Of a stretch of DNA of 64,000 nt, positions 12,514 through 25,639 are shown one piece after another. Every line of letters starts with the position of its first letter. The first letter of the stretch is position 1. The stretch covers positions 35,364,867 through 35,428,866 of the forward strand of contig CAIIXF020000008.1 of assembly GCA_903813345.2 (NCBI GenBank), given 5' to 3'. The translations under genes and the position numbers were made by a program. A model generated the notes under the pieces. It saw only the letters and a list, made by a program, of their open reading frames with translations. It was not told the DNA's origin and ran no database searches. The DNA is from Owenia fusiformis. Taxonomy: Eukaryota; Annelida; Polychaeta; Sabellida; Oweniidae.

Positions 12514-13587
12514 TTAAAGGTTGATGGGGAAGCCATTAGAGCATTTGGTATTGATTGCGCATATATGGATATTCTTCCATGGACGATAAACATTCCGCAT
12601 GAGTCTGGGAGATTTTTTAAAGAGGCTATAGTGAATATGAACACTTTGAAGGAACTATGCGTTGAAAAGACCAAGGTGTGTGATTTATATGTTTACTGGC
12701 TGCACTAAATTGGCGGGTCAAGTTTTTTGGTCGGGTTGTGCCAAATTTAGAGTTGACGAAGAATCTGAGATGGCAGTTTTATGTTAGAATGCACTTGACT
12801 TGTAGAGGACTTGTGCTATCAATAATAGTTTTTCTTTTTTCTCTATTATCATACCATAAATACAACGCACTGACTTATTGTCTACTGCGTTTCACATTCT
12901 GTATTTAAAGAGCAAACACAACAGTAGAGACTACTTAATATTTGACGATCATTTGTCAACATTCATCTGTACGCCAAATGTTGTCCTTTTGTGTATGTGT
13001 ACTTATTGCTTAAAACTTGAGTCTAGATCGAGACGTGTTACGCCGCTATCTAACGTCGTATCTTTACGACGTAGGGTCGGTTCAACCTAACGCCTACTTG
13101 TCAAATCTCTTAATACAAACTCTCACTGTGTTTAGAAAACCTTTGATGGAGATAATCTTAGGGGTGTGTTTGATGATATCTTCAAGGAACAAGAAAAGCG
13201 CAAAAACACAGATCAACCTTTGAGCGATGCAGCGTTTAAGGGCATATCTGTGAACCTTATTATTGCAGGTTAAGATAGATTATATATATTTGAAAAATAC
13301 TAACCATCGCACATTAACTTTATAAAATAGCAAAACATGATTGACTCGACCTAAAACAGGTACATGAATTTTGTATTATTACCACCTTGCCGGGCCAGTT
13401 CTAGGGTTTTTATTGCTAGTTTAGAAGGCGTTCATTTTACTATATCAACCTGAGAAATGTGTGACGTCATAGTGTTGGTCCATATGAACCGGTCTAGAAT
13501 ATATTCTGGACCGGCAATTTTCCCCGGGAAATTAGATATCATTTAATGCGTAAGATTTTCTTGCTGTTTCAGTCGTTAACGGTGGTA

Positions 13588-13699
13588 ATAATACTAATAA
13601 CGTCATTTCTGCGAGCAATATAGTGAAATATTGGACCGAGGGCCGAACGGTCCAATATTTCACTATATTGCCCTTAGAAATGACGTTATTGTACTATTG
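13588..13699. mobile_element. Hairpin MITE in intron 3 of copy B
   Basis: Two nested inverted stems: AATAACGTCATTTCT pairs with its complement at 13675-13689, and CAATATAGTGAAATATTGG with the sequence from 13651. The intron of copy C has no such hairpin at the matching place. Confidence 0.65.
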
Positions 13700-16600
13700 T
13701 ACCTCAAAAGTATGGTGTCGAATACAAGTGTAATGTAGCCATCCACTGCACCACTGGGATAAAATGTTCTTTAAAAATATCTAATCCCGCAAATGGGCTT
13801 ATATACGGGATAAGAAAGCTTTTTTAATTCCCACTATTATATCTTGTAATTTAAAAAAAATCCTGATATTGGATTTTTAATTAGTCCTGTGCAAACAGTT
13901 TAACTACAAACGTGCAATATTAGACAGCTTTAGCCAAAACATCAAAGAACCCTTTTCTATTGTAGCTATTGTGACAACATCAACTGCTCTGAAAAGTATG
14001 ATAGCATACCTGTTGGACTACCCAGACATCCAGGAAAAACTTCACAAAGAAATTGACAACGCTATCGGAGAAAGGTAAACGGGATATGTTGCGAATGTAT
14101 ACCTACAAATTATCCCTAACTTAAATGAGTAACATATAGACATGGACGGAATATCAGATTTTGGGTGATACCATTCTTATCAACGAGATGATATCAAATG
14201 TTAAATACGCGTGAGCTTAGCGAATGAGTGTTGATAATTACAAAGAAACCTAGTAAATCAAGATGCTTCTGGCGGCGAGAAGCTCTGGTGAGTCCAGACC
14301 AATTCATTTAAACCCGATTAAGGTGAATTATTACATTGACTTGTTTTTGTATTTCATGCAGGATTCCTACATTAGACGATAGGAAGCGCATGCCATATAT
14401 GGAAGCGTTTATCCTTGAATCGTTAAGGTACATGTCACACATTCCAATTGCGATTCCACACGAGACAATGGTGGACGTCACTCTGAACGGATACTTTATC
14501 CCTAAGGGAACGCAGGTAAACTTAGCTATGAAGCATCTTTAAAAATGACTGTTTTAGAAAGAACTTGTACGAGGGGGGATTCATAAGAAGTGGGACAAAT
14601 GCTCTAACTTCACCCATATTAAACAGATTTTATTCAAATTTGGAATACAGAATCACAGACATGTGATAATCCATGGCGCGTAAATGTCATCAAGTTTATC
14701 CCAACTGTAGTAGAATGAGAGTTCCAATCAAGGCGTCACAACACGTTCCACGGAGCACAGTGTCACTCATTTCTTGTTCAATACATCAGACTCAACTGAT
14801 ATCCATGACTTCTGGTGAGTGTTTCTGTGGACCACATCAATTATGTGCAAGACTATTGATTAAGTATTCGCCCTAACAATCAATGCATTTTGGCATCTTC
14901 TCGACCTTTCTAGGTATGCGCCCTCGAAACCATATTTTCCAAGATTGGTCATCTTGGCTTTAACGCCATATTTCTGTTCTAATTAATTCTGATGAAATGT
15001 ACCCTGTAGATTATTCTTCCTTTTGGGTTGACATGGTAATCAAGGATTGCAAGGTGAAGCGAATATGGTGCATGGAATCCCCTTTCCATTTTATACTTTT
15101 CAAAGTTGAGAATGGTGGGGGATGCATTATCTTTATAAATTGGTGCTTTTCTGACCTGATGATGCCCCCGTTTTCTTGCCATAATGATAAAATCATTACA
15201 TATATTTCTTATATATTTATCAATATAACATCTACACAAACTTATTATTGCATATCATAGAGTTCTGTATTGACATACCTTATTGCAGTATTCCTTATTC
15301 ACTGTGGCTCCCTGTTGTGCAATGTGGGATAGAACTGGTCCAAAGATGTCGCCTCGAGGATTGTCGTTTGGTCTCAGGCTCATAAAAAGCAATCCAAGTC
15401 TCATATCCCTGTAACTACTTTTCCTAAGAAGGCTTATATTATCAACGGCCCTGATTGTGTATAAGATAATGATGGAAAGAGTTGTATTTAGGTCACCATA
15501 TAAATCAATGGAGAGTAGGACCATAATTTGATAGGACCTCCTACCCTTTTACACCTGGTCTCTCATACTGAAAACTTCTTCAAGATTTAAATTGATCACA
15601 GAGCGAATGTTTATACGTGATTTTTGCTTTGTCATGTTTCACCGAATTCTGCTTTATCCAAGAAGGGGAGAAAATGGCAGTGTCCTGGTGTCACTATTTT
15701 GGTTACCAAAGCAACCGTTGTTGCTAGGAAATCAAATGCATTGAATTGTAATTTCACCAAATAATGCTTTATATTCTCGACCATTCAGATGCCAAATTTG
15801 GTTGAGATCTGTCTACAGGGACTTGCAGCCTCAAAAAAGTCCCACTACTTATGAATCCGCCTTCGTAAGATAAAATTTCTCCTTTTTATTTTCCTTTTCA
15901 TTTTAGAGAAAGAAATATTTATGCATTTTTTAATATCAATTCGTTAACGGAGAAATCAAAACCATACCAAGCCAAATAATCTGAACAGTATTTGGTTTAT
16001 TGAAGGTATGGACCGATTTATTTAGCCTGCATCACGACGAGCGGTACTTCCCCGACCCATGGACTTTCAAACCAGACCGATTTTTAGATGATGCAGGAGA
16101 ATTGATTCCCACGGACCAACGGAAATTGTAAGTAGTCCTGGATCCTGGATGTGAATATGCATACTTAAAAGCATATGCGTCAGATATTCTGTATGTTTGT
16201 TTTTGTTTATATTTTTTTCTCTGTTTTAGTTTATTTACTCTGTATACATTCCAAAGACTGAGATGAATGTATTTAAAAGGCTACTCATTTCGTAAACAAA
16301 GCAATGTATATAAAAAATAAAGTAATGTGGTGTTGTGTTGTGGCAAATCGCCATGGAATGACGGGGATGTGCTAGACACTGTTCTCTTTGATAATTTTTG
16401 ATGCTTGGTATTTGTTTCCTTTTCTTTTGATAGACTGGTTGTTTCTTTCTTCTATCAATTCCTGATTACCATTAATCAGTTCAGACACCAATATCGGTTA
16501 GGTTCTACTTTTGTAAATCATCATTGGGACGGATCCCGGGGGACGGATATAGAGGTATATGGACTGATGTAACATTAACGTGAGTTGAAAATCATATGTT

Positions 16601-16836
16601 TTTAAAATATATTTTCTTTTATTAGATTGATGCCATTTGGGGCAGGACGAAGAGTTTGTGTCGGTGAACAAATGGCAAGAGTTCGAATTTTCCTCTTTAT
16701 GACGACAATGCTTCAACGTTATGAGTTTCTGCCTGAAAAGCCCGGATGTCCGCCAAATTATGACCCGAGGGACAGTATCATGGGTGGTGTTTTGAAAATG
16801 AAAGACTACAAGATACGCGTCAAGAAAAGAGACTAG

Positions 16837-18505
16837 CTATACTATCTTAAAGATGTCAGCCCTAAACTCAGTGCATTGCGGACTGAATCATTCCTCAAAA
16901 AGGTGTTTTCAACATTTGGACAGAATCAAGTCTTTTTTCACACATTGCAAAATTTTTTCTACGAAATCACCTAAAAGATACGAAATTGCTAAAAGAACTT
17001 ATGTTCAAGGGTCAAGTTGGAAAGGGATCAATTCCATTCTGTAGAGTCACTTGTCACCTTGACAACCATTCAACGAATGACCTGGGTAGTTAGTTGGTCA
17101 TATAATCCCGTCCGGTCTTGTGTGAAATACGTAAGCATACATACGTACATTTATTACTACAATTATTAATCAAGTGGCTGATAATGCCTCCAGCAAAGCA
17201 CTTCAAGTGTACAATATTTATGTATTATATATATATATTTGTAAGATAAATTGTTTGAATAAAAAATATTGACGAGTCCCGTTCTTTTGACATTACCTGT
17301 ACCAATAACATACATTTGAATCACATTGATATAATGAATTCATTAAATAGACTTGAAGTCTAGAGACGATTATACAGCTCTTTTCCACAGTGTTTTCGAG
17401 TTTCTTAATATTATTTCAGTTTTAAAGATTATATGCCAAACAAATTGAAAGGAGGAGGTCCTCTTTTTATTTCTTACTTGGTTGCACATTTCTAGTTCTC
17501 CGTCTTAAATCATCAACAACTTCTATTGATATTTGATCGGATACCTCAATTCTAATTACAGAAAATAAGATTAGGATTTTAAAAAAACTTTGGCATGCAT
17601 GGTTTTTGAAAACTTAAACTGCTTCGAACTTGTTTCCCTTAATAACAATGACGTGTTTATTGTTATTTTTAGTCTCACTATAAACAACCTTTTACATTGG
17701 AGTAGTATATTGGTCGCAATGCACAATATGTTGTTTTAAAGAATTGGAGAGTGATAAATGAAAGTTTGAAATGGACTAGAACTTATCGTGTACTTTTAAT
17801 TTCTTTCTTTGTAAATTCAAGGATTCTACTATATCACCCCGGAATAGCCTGACAACGGTAAAGTCAGATACCGTTGTCACAAATGGAGGACATTGTTATA
17901 GGAGTTATAGGACTCAAACAGGAAACTTAGTTCACTTGCAAAGTCTTTTGTCATGTTTAAATACTCGGATTTATAACCAGTTTTACCTCCCACAAAACAA
18001 CGTGTTGATAGGTCTGTCGGTTTATGAATTATGGCCCGATTGTACAATGATTACATTCCATGCGTATTCTTTCGTGTGAAAGGGAGTATCAAACAATGGC
18101 TCTCTGTTGTAATTGCTCTCATTTTGGAATGTACTTATGCAAAAACAACCACATTGTCTTGCAATCTTCATCATTTTACATGGTGAGAAACATGAAATGT
18201 AGTGTCTGTAACCCCGTATTGTCCGTAGGCCTAGTTGAACTAAATCATATACTATTCACAAGTGTTGCATGTTTGTTGTATGTTCCTGTTAGGTCGAACA
18301 TACATAAAAGGTCTGAAAATAGTCCTATTAAACAAAACGACTATTTGTTTCAACTGCACGTTTACTTGTGTCACTTTGAACTATATATGTTTTTCAAGTA
18401 TACCTATGCGCTATTTGTGTCTGTTGAGAGAACATGAATCATGCTGTTGTAATAAGTTTATCTGCCTGGTAAACTTAGGAGGAGGTCACAGTCTGATTTA
18501 TATTA
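16837..18505. other. Intergenic DNA after P450 copy B
   Basis: Matches the region after copy A, with a large deletion. It contains a TA-rich microsatellite near 17218-17242. The frame at 18060-18437 corresponds to the non-conserved frame of unit 1. No gene seen. Confidence 0.6.
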
Positions 18506-19108
18506 TTACGGAAAGCGAAAGGGGATATACCGCAGAATTTAAAATTCAATGGAGTTTTAACATGGGAGTGATATCACACACCGCGGCCCAGTCAGATATA
18601 TTTCTGCGCACTTTATTTATTTAATTCACTTTGCACAACGCGCCCCTGTAATTCATTCAGTGCGCAATTAAAAATCGTTTATGAGTGATATCGCACACCG
18701 CGGCCCACTAAGATCGATTTCTGCGCACTTTATTTATTAACATACTCAAAATATCGCGCTGAAGCTTGTATATGCTGGCGCGATGTAATTATAGTTTTCT
18801 GTTAATAAATGCCCAACAAGAAAGGGTAGCACAACGAATTCAACTTTTTTCGAAAGACTGCAGACTTGACCTGCGAAATTGTAATTTTGGATCACAGTGA
18901 TGCCTCTATAGAGGATATCTATGAGAATTACAGATTATAGTGCGCAGAATTATAAAGTCAAACTGACCTCAAAATGGTAGTACACAGTGTACACTGCCAT
19001 CTTTCAATAAAGTACCTATAGACCTTCGTATACAAAATACCAGAATGATTGATGTAATACCTGTATACCATTTCTTCTGGGAGAAGGAAAGTTCCTATAT
19101 GTATTCCA

Positions 19109-19292
19109 TGGCCGTAGCCAGGGGGCCTCACCCCCCTCCCCCTTGCCAAATATTCGTTCAAAATCATGCAGTTTTTCACCATTCTTAGCACTTTTCGCAT
19201 GATTTTTTTGCCATAACTGTCAAAAAGCTCCCCCCTCTTGACAAAATCTCCCCCTTGGTAAAACCACTCCCCCAGGTTAATCCAGGATACGG
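19109..19292. mobile_element. GTAGCCAG-type MITE
   Basis: Left end GCCGTAGCCAGGGGG, right end CCAGGATACGGG, interior with AAATCATGCAGTTTTTCACC. This matches the better-preserved copy at 54972-55155 and the inverted fragment at 63712-63815. Confidence 0.65.
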
Positions 19293-19494
19293 GTCTGTAT
19301 TCTTAGACGAGATTGTTCAAGAACATAAGGTAGACATAAGTGCCACCTGTTAAAAGCTAGGAGATCTTTTCTAAGTTATTAAGTCATCAATCAGCAGACT
19401 GGTAATTGTATCTCCCACCCACTTCAAACTCCATACACTAACATACTATTACAATTTTATCTGTGTTTATTTGACTGTAGAAGGTGTACATTCA

Positions 19495-20750
19495 TAGCAT
19501 TGAATTGCATTTCATTGCATTGTATTGTATTGTATAGCACATCATTGTATTGTATTGTACTGCATTTTATTGTATTGCACTGCATTGTATTGCACTGCAT
19601 TGTATTCTATTGCATTATATTGTACTGTATTGCACTGTATTATATTATATTGCACTGCATTGTACTTTATTGCACTGCATTGTATTGTACTGCAGTGTAC
19701 TACATTGTATTGCGCTGCATTGTATTGTATTGCACTGCATTATAATGTATTGCACTGTACCACATTGTGTTGCACTGCATTGTATTACACTGCATTGTTT
19801 TGAATTGCACTGCAATATATTGCACTGCACCATATTGTATTGCATTGCATTGCAGTGCACTGCATTGTATTATATTGCACTGTATTGTATTGCAGTGCAC
19901 TGCATTGTATTATATTGCACTGTATTGTATTGCACAGTATTGTATTGCATTGTCTTGAATTACACTGCATTTTATTACACTGCATTGTATTTTATTGCAC
20001 TGCATTGTATTTTACTGCAGTGTACTGTATTATATTGCACAGCATTGTTTTGTATTGCACTGTATTGTATTGAATTGCACTGTATTGTATTTTATTGCAC
20101 TGCTTTGCACTACATTGTATTGCACTCTATTGAACTGCGATGTATTGTATTGCACTGTATTGTATTGCACTGCACTGAACTGCGATGTATTGTATTGCAC
20201 TGTATTGTATTGCACTGCACTGTATTGAACTGCGATGTATTGTATTGCACTGCATTGTATTTTATTGCACTGCATTGCACTACATTGTATTGCACTGTAT
20301 TGAACTGCGATGTATTGCACTGCATTGTATTGCACTGTACCACATTGTATTGCACTGCATTGTATTGAAATGAACTACATTGTATTGCACTGCACGGCAT
20401 TGTTTTGCACTGTATTGCATTGCACTGCATTGTATTGCATTATATTGCACTGTATTGTATTGCATCGTATTGCACTGCATTTTATTGTATTATATTGCAC
20501 TACATTGTATTGTATCATATTGCACTGCATTTTGTGCATCATATAACACTGCTTTGTATTGCATCATATTACACTACATTGTATTGCATCATATTGCACT
20601 GCATTGTATTGCATCATATTGCTCTGCATTGTATTGCATCATATTGCACCGCATTGTATTACATCATATTGCACCACATTGTATTGCATCATATTGCACT
20701 GCATTGTATAACATCATATTGCACTGCATTGTATTGCATCATATTCCGTA
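19495..20750. repeat. YTGYA pentanucleotide satellite
   Basis: About 250 units of five bases, mostly TTGCA, CTGCA, TTGTA and CTGTA: the second, third and fifth bases are fixed, and the first and fourth alternate between C and T. From about 20560 a 25-bp higher-order unit appears, in which every fifth pentamer is TCATA. YTGYA arrays cannot form stop codons in any of six frames, so the many Cys-rich open frames here (up to 272 codons) are artefacts. Confidence 0.95.
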
Positions 20751-21374
20751 TTTACCATTTCGTTACAGTTTTATTACATAAAATGTTATTTATAAGATTA
20801 TAATTTTCAAACATTGAAAATATTTTATACAATATCAATTAAAAGATATGAAATGGCCCAAAATAATATATTTTCAATGGAACCCTTTGCAAGGGTCACT
20901 TCAACATAACGCCATGTGTAATCTGTATGCATACGCCCTCTTTTAATGAACATTATCTTTGAAACCATATTAGAAACGAATCTGATAAAAGTGCGCATCA
21001 TGGTCCTGGATGTGCTGCGCGGTAGAATCGGGAAATTTCAAAGTTCTCCTCGTTAGAGCCATCAATATTATCCAAAATTGTCATTTCGCTGGTTCACTCC
21101 GCAGTCTTTCGAAAAAAATCAAATTCGTGGTGCCACGAATTTTTATTCGTTATTTATTCACAGATAATCATTTTTTCATCGCGCACTGAATGCCGGAATT
21201 TCTGCGCACTTTATTTTAATTAACTTTGCACAACGCGGCCCCTGTAATTCATTCAGTGCGCGATGAAATCTATCTGACTGGGCCGCGGTGTGTGATATCA
21301 CTCCCATGTTAAAACTCCATTCGATTTTGAATTATGCGCATGTCCCCTATAGCTTTCCGTAATATTATAGATGT

Positions 21375-23860
21375 ATAGTTTTTTAAATGGATATTCTTGT
21401 TATATATTGTTCAATATATACAAGACGGGGGTCCTAGACTGAACCCTCAGATTTCGATAAACTCCCATACCAATCTGTCAAATTTCAATTTGTTCCCATA
21501 CCAACCAAAATAACGCCCAAAAGCCATACCAAATATCAAAATATAGGACCAATGCCATACCAAATATCCAGATATAAGACTAAGGCCATTGGATATGTCT
21601 AAAGCCCTAATAAGAAGGCAGATCTTTGAGGAAGACGATCCAAAACAACCTCAAATGAAAGACTGTTACTACTAGACCAATGCCATACCACAAGTGGCTT
21701 GTAAAATATTTTCTATGACCATTCTCATACCAGAAAGTGGAAAAATCCAATCATTGCCATACCTCAAAAGTCATAATGTTGGGGGCATTCTCATACCAGA
21801 TCCTAAAACCCCATGTGCGCCGAGGATCCCTGTCAAGGTTAAGGTACAGTGAAACCCCCGGGGTAAGACAACAATTAAAGCCAAATGGGTTAACATTAGT
21901 AATGGGTTGCGGGGGGGGGGAAGGGGCGCCAGATTAATAAAATCTTGTCATCAAAAATTCCAGAAAACCACTCATCCATTCAACTTGAAATTTTTACAGA
22001 TGCAAGAGCGACTAGATCTGATTAGGCTTATGTCATGCTGGGAAAATTAGTTGGTGGCCCTTTTGAATACTTCCATAAATGTTGTCATCAAAATCACTTA
22101 TGCTTGGACCATATATGCTATTTGCTTTAAATTTTTCGATAGAGTTTTCCAGCCGGATCAAAACGTTTAATCCACCCTACGCGCAGTCTCAAGTCTGTGG
22201 ACCCTAAAGAAATTATAATTACTAAAATCACAATCAAATACAATCAAGACAAAGAAAGACGACAATAAAGAAGAAATAAGACAAGAATGAAGACACCAAT
22301 GTAGCAGCAACAAATGACGTCCGTCCGTCTGTACGTCCGGCAGTTTTCTCCAAAACCGTTACAGATATCACCTTCAAATTTTTACAGATAACTTATGAGT
22401 GCGCTCAGACGTGGATGAAAAAATTGACTCGATACCTACTTCCCGTCGGCCATTTTGAAGGCGAAAGCTAAAATCTTTGTCTGCAAACTTCAAGAAAAAC
22501 GACTTCACAGTTACTTTTTAATGTTTAACATCTTGTTTAACTCACTTCATTCTACATCTGATTAGGTTTTGGAGCTGTTAGCTCAGTCATGGCAGCCATC
22601 ATGAATGTCTTAAGAAAAGCAAGCGATAATACTTTATATCAATTAGAATGGTGTATTTGAGTTTCCGTCCTAAAATCGTGTCTGTTAAGTCTTATCTACG
22701 CGCTTTCAAGTTAACTGTTTGACGGATCAATTTCAAATTTTTGAGGATGGTTCTTAGTATGAAAATCTAGGACTGATTAGTTATTCCACATTCAGGGTAA
22801 AATTCAAGGCGGCCATTTTGAATTTTCCTTCCTAAATTGTGTCTGAAAAGTCTTGTCTATGCATCTTCTGGTTAACCTTTGAGGGATCAATTTTAAATTT
22901 TCAGGGATGATGCATGGTATGAAAATCTCGAACTGATTAGTTTTTCGGTATTCTGGGTGCTCAGTCATGGCAGTCATCTTGAATGTCTCAAGAAAAGCGA
23001 GCGATAATACTTTGTACCATATTCGAATGGTGTATTTGAGTTTCCATCGTTTAACTATTTAGTAGCTTATACATAATTTCAGACGGATTTTCCGTCCTAA
23101 AATTTTGTCTGGAAAGTCTTGTCTACGCATTTTCAGATTAACTGTTTAACCATGGGCTTTCAACTCTGATTGAAAGCCCATGGTTTAACGGATCAATTTC
23201 AATTTTTAGGGATGGTTCTCAGTATAAAAATCCAGGACTGAGTAGTTTTTACGCATTCTGGGTAAAATTCAAGGCGGCCATTTTGAATTTTCCGTCCTAA
23301 AATCATGTCTGAAAAGTGTTGTCTACTCATTTTCAGGATAACCATTTGATGGATTGATTTCAAATTTTCAGGAATGATTCTTGATATAAAAATCTAGAAC
23401 TTGTTAGTTTTTAGGCATTATGGATAAATGTTAAGGCAGTCATTTTGAATTTTCCGTCCTAAAACCTAGTCTGTAAAGTCTTGTGTTTTCAGGTTAACAG
23501 TTTCAGGGATCAATTTCAAAATGATGCTTTTCTGCATTCTTGGTAAACTATAAGTCTAAGGTGGACAGTTTGGATTTTTTATCCTAAAATCTTCTCTGTA
23601 AAATCTTGTCTACATGTTTCCTGGCAAACCAATTGACAGATCGATTTCAAAGTTTTAGGAATGATTCTTTGTATGAAAAGCTCTAACTACTTAGTTTTTG
23701 AGCAGTCTGGGTAAAGGCTGCCACATCGGATATTTCTGTTAAAATATTGTCTTTTCAACTGATTAGTGTTCAGCGTCCAGGAAGAAAAATTTACAGAATG
23801 TAGAATCACCCATTGGTGGGGACATGTTGTACACTTTTGTGTTCTTGTTATTATTTCATG
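21375..23860. repeat. Duplicated non-coding repeat block, copy 2
   Basis: Near-identical to 5960-8440, including the ~165-bp degenerate tandem units (about 22665-23720) and the perfect hairpin at 23146-23191. No gene seen. Confidence 0.75.
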
Positions 23861-24509
23861 TTAGCCGATTTGCTCTTCAAGGTGCGATAGTTATCAATAT
23901 GTATCCTGTTAGATATATCAGGGTTATGTAATGGGAGGTTTTGGATATGGGGTATATCTTGAGGGACGTATAAATATCTTTTATGAAGCTGTAGTGTTCT
24001 GGGTACTTGCGCTCTTTCTTATCGAGGGACCGAGGTAGGATATCATCATTTCCCGAGGGATATACAGCTGTACTTAACATTTTCCCGGGAATATTGGAGC
24101 GGGAGATGATGTCAATTCTATTTCCCGCTGTTATGGAACTCCTGAACATCGACGCTTTACTTGCCCAAAGTTAAAAGTGGAAAGGTATATATTTTATTAT
24201 AGCATTGAGAATAGACTTCCACACATTTATACTTATTTTAAGACATGTATTCCCAATAATGGTTTAGAATGGGTGCTTGGGGATGCGGCCTATGCTATCT
24301 TGGCCCAAGAACAAGGTTATATTGTTGATGCATGCTCAAAGTATTTAATCAAAAACATATTATGTAGCATCAACAAGTTAATGTATTGCAAATGTTTTAG
24401 GTTTGTTTTTATGTCTTATGTTACAAATGTTTTTAGCTCTGCTTTAGAATTTTGCTTGTACACATGTATATTGTATGTTTTAACTGCTGCACTAGTTTAA
24501 CTATGTGCC

Positions 24510-24855
24510 ACTGATCAGCTGATCTAAAAGTGATTGCAATAAACTAATAAAATATAAAAAATAATAAACCTGAAACACTGAAACACTGAAACACAGTGGT
24601 TCTCGATTGGAGGGGGGGGGGGATGTTAGACATTGTTTCTTTTCACGTTAGATCATGGTTTTGGGATACATAGGGTCTACTTTTCTTTTGACAGATTGAC
24701 ACTTACAGTTTGCTTTTCTTGTTGGGTTTCTTTAAAGTTTTTAGTCACCCTTCCCTTTGGCATTTGTGCTTATATGTCAGAGGATAAAAGTTGATTTATA
24801 GTTTAGAAGTTATTCGATAACATGAATACTAAAAAGAATTTCTGAACACGTGATA
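24510..24855. repeat. Relic P450 promoter region, unit 2
   Basis: Counterpart of 9100-9420 and of the DNA upstream of copy C (26040-26390). It is joined to intron 1-type DNA without exon 1, at the same junction as in unit 1. Confidence 0.65.
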
Positions 24856-25402
24856 ACAATAGGTATAATTATGTATTTTTTTCATGTGGGTATGCAAGGA
24901 GGTAATAATACTAAATGTGCCATGCTAAGTTTGCACACTCACTTGCTCCCTTCATGGGAGGACATTCATGGAAGAACATTCCCATGGATAATGTATTTGC
25001 AAAAATCAATAAAATTTAAAAATAATATATAAGTATTTTAAGGTAAAAAACTATTCACACGATTACTTTTATTGACATAAAATTACTAGATTTTTCAACT
25101 TAAACATTTTTACTGCATTTAAAGATTACAGAATTTTAAGTCTACCCACTAATTTTACTGAAATTACCAGTTATATTCCATAGTATATTGTAATGTCAAC
25201 AGAACCAATGTCAGGAAATGGATCATTTAGACAGGGTGTCAATGTTTGATTTGGTTTATACACTGCATCAACCCAGGACTATCAAACTAGAACATTTAGA
25301 ACTCAACCGCGGAGCCAAGAGGGGGGGGGGGGGGTGGGGGTTGTTCAGGGGGTTGTCAAATTTGAATTCCCCAGGATTTTCACCATATCTTTCTTTTTAC
25401 AG

Positions 25403-25639
25403 TTAATGGGAGAAAGGTTTGATAAGAATGATGATATGTTCAAACTAACCGTAAAAGTTGACAGGGATTCCCTCAGAGTGTTTGGTAAAGTTGACAGGGA
25501 TTCCCTCAGAGTGTTTGGTATAAATTGTGCATATATGGACATTTGGACAATGAACATTCCACACGAGTCCGGGAGAATTTTCAAAGAGGCACTAGTTGAC
25601 ATGAACACTTTGAAGGAGCTATGCGTTAAAAAGACCAAG
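25403..25639 (+). pseudogene. Orphan P450 exon 2, unit 2 copy
   Basis: Same structure as 9967-10209, including the tandem [11 protein letters not shown] duplication, and in addition two codons are missing (MDIWTMN instead of MDILPWTMN). Acceptor and donor are intact. The shared duplication shows that this relic existed before the segmental duplication. Confidence 0.75.

Larger units (their letters stand above)
11022..16836 (+). pseudogene. Cytochrome P450 copy B (CYP2 clan), seven exons, exon 2 split by a MITE
   Basis: Exons: 11022-11552, 11863-12675 (with the 599-bp element inside), 13136-13268, 13966-14074, 14362-14515, 16006-16127, 16626-16836. Phases agree at every junction, and without the element the product would be 489 residues, as in copy C. 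Visible motifs are the N-terminal anchor and [11 protein letters not shown] hinge, I-helix [12 protein letters not shown] (ExxR), FKPDRF and [10 protein letters not shown] with the heme Cys. Within the C-helix WxxxR motif the Trp is replaced by Leu (LKDYR), and the donor after exon 3 is GTTAAG, weaker than in copy C. The MITE brings in-frame stops soon after entry, so this allele should be null. Splice sites are otherwise intact, so inactivation is recent. Confidence 0.85.
18506..21362. mobile_element. 2.86 kb inverted-repeat element carrying a satellite
   Basis: Starts TTACGGAAAGC and ends GCTTTCCGTAA, with TATTA on both sides (18501-18505 and 21363-21367). The empty site is visible in unit 1 at about 5937-5946. 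The terminal arms extend well over 150 bp: AACATGGGAGTGATATCACA, GCGGCCCAGTCAGAT and a CATTCAGTGCGC phrase recur inverted at the right, and further inside GAAAGACTGCAGAC matches the inverse of 21095-21115. The interior holds a GTAGCCAG-type MITE and a 1.25 kb pentanucleotide array. No transposase is readable, so this is non-autonomous; superfamily unknown. Confidence 0.85.

Noticed and set aside
11911-12517. Idea that the exon 2 MITE is an intron-making element (introner)
   Set aside because: No GT donor or AG acceptor at the ends allows precise removal; simple splicing would not restore the frame.
19500-20803. Up to 272-codon Cys/His/Tyr-rich open frames in all frames
   Set aside because: They are forced by the YTGYA repeat, which cannot contain stop codons; no start context, splice sites or domain.
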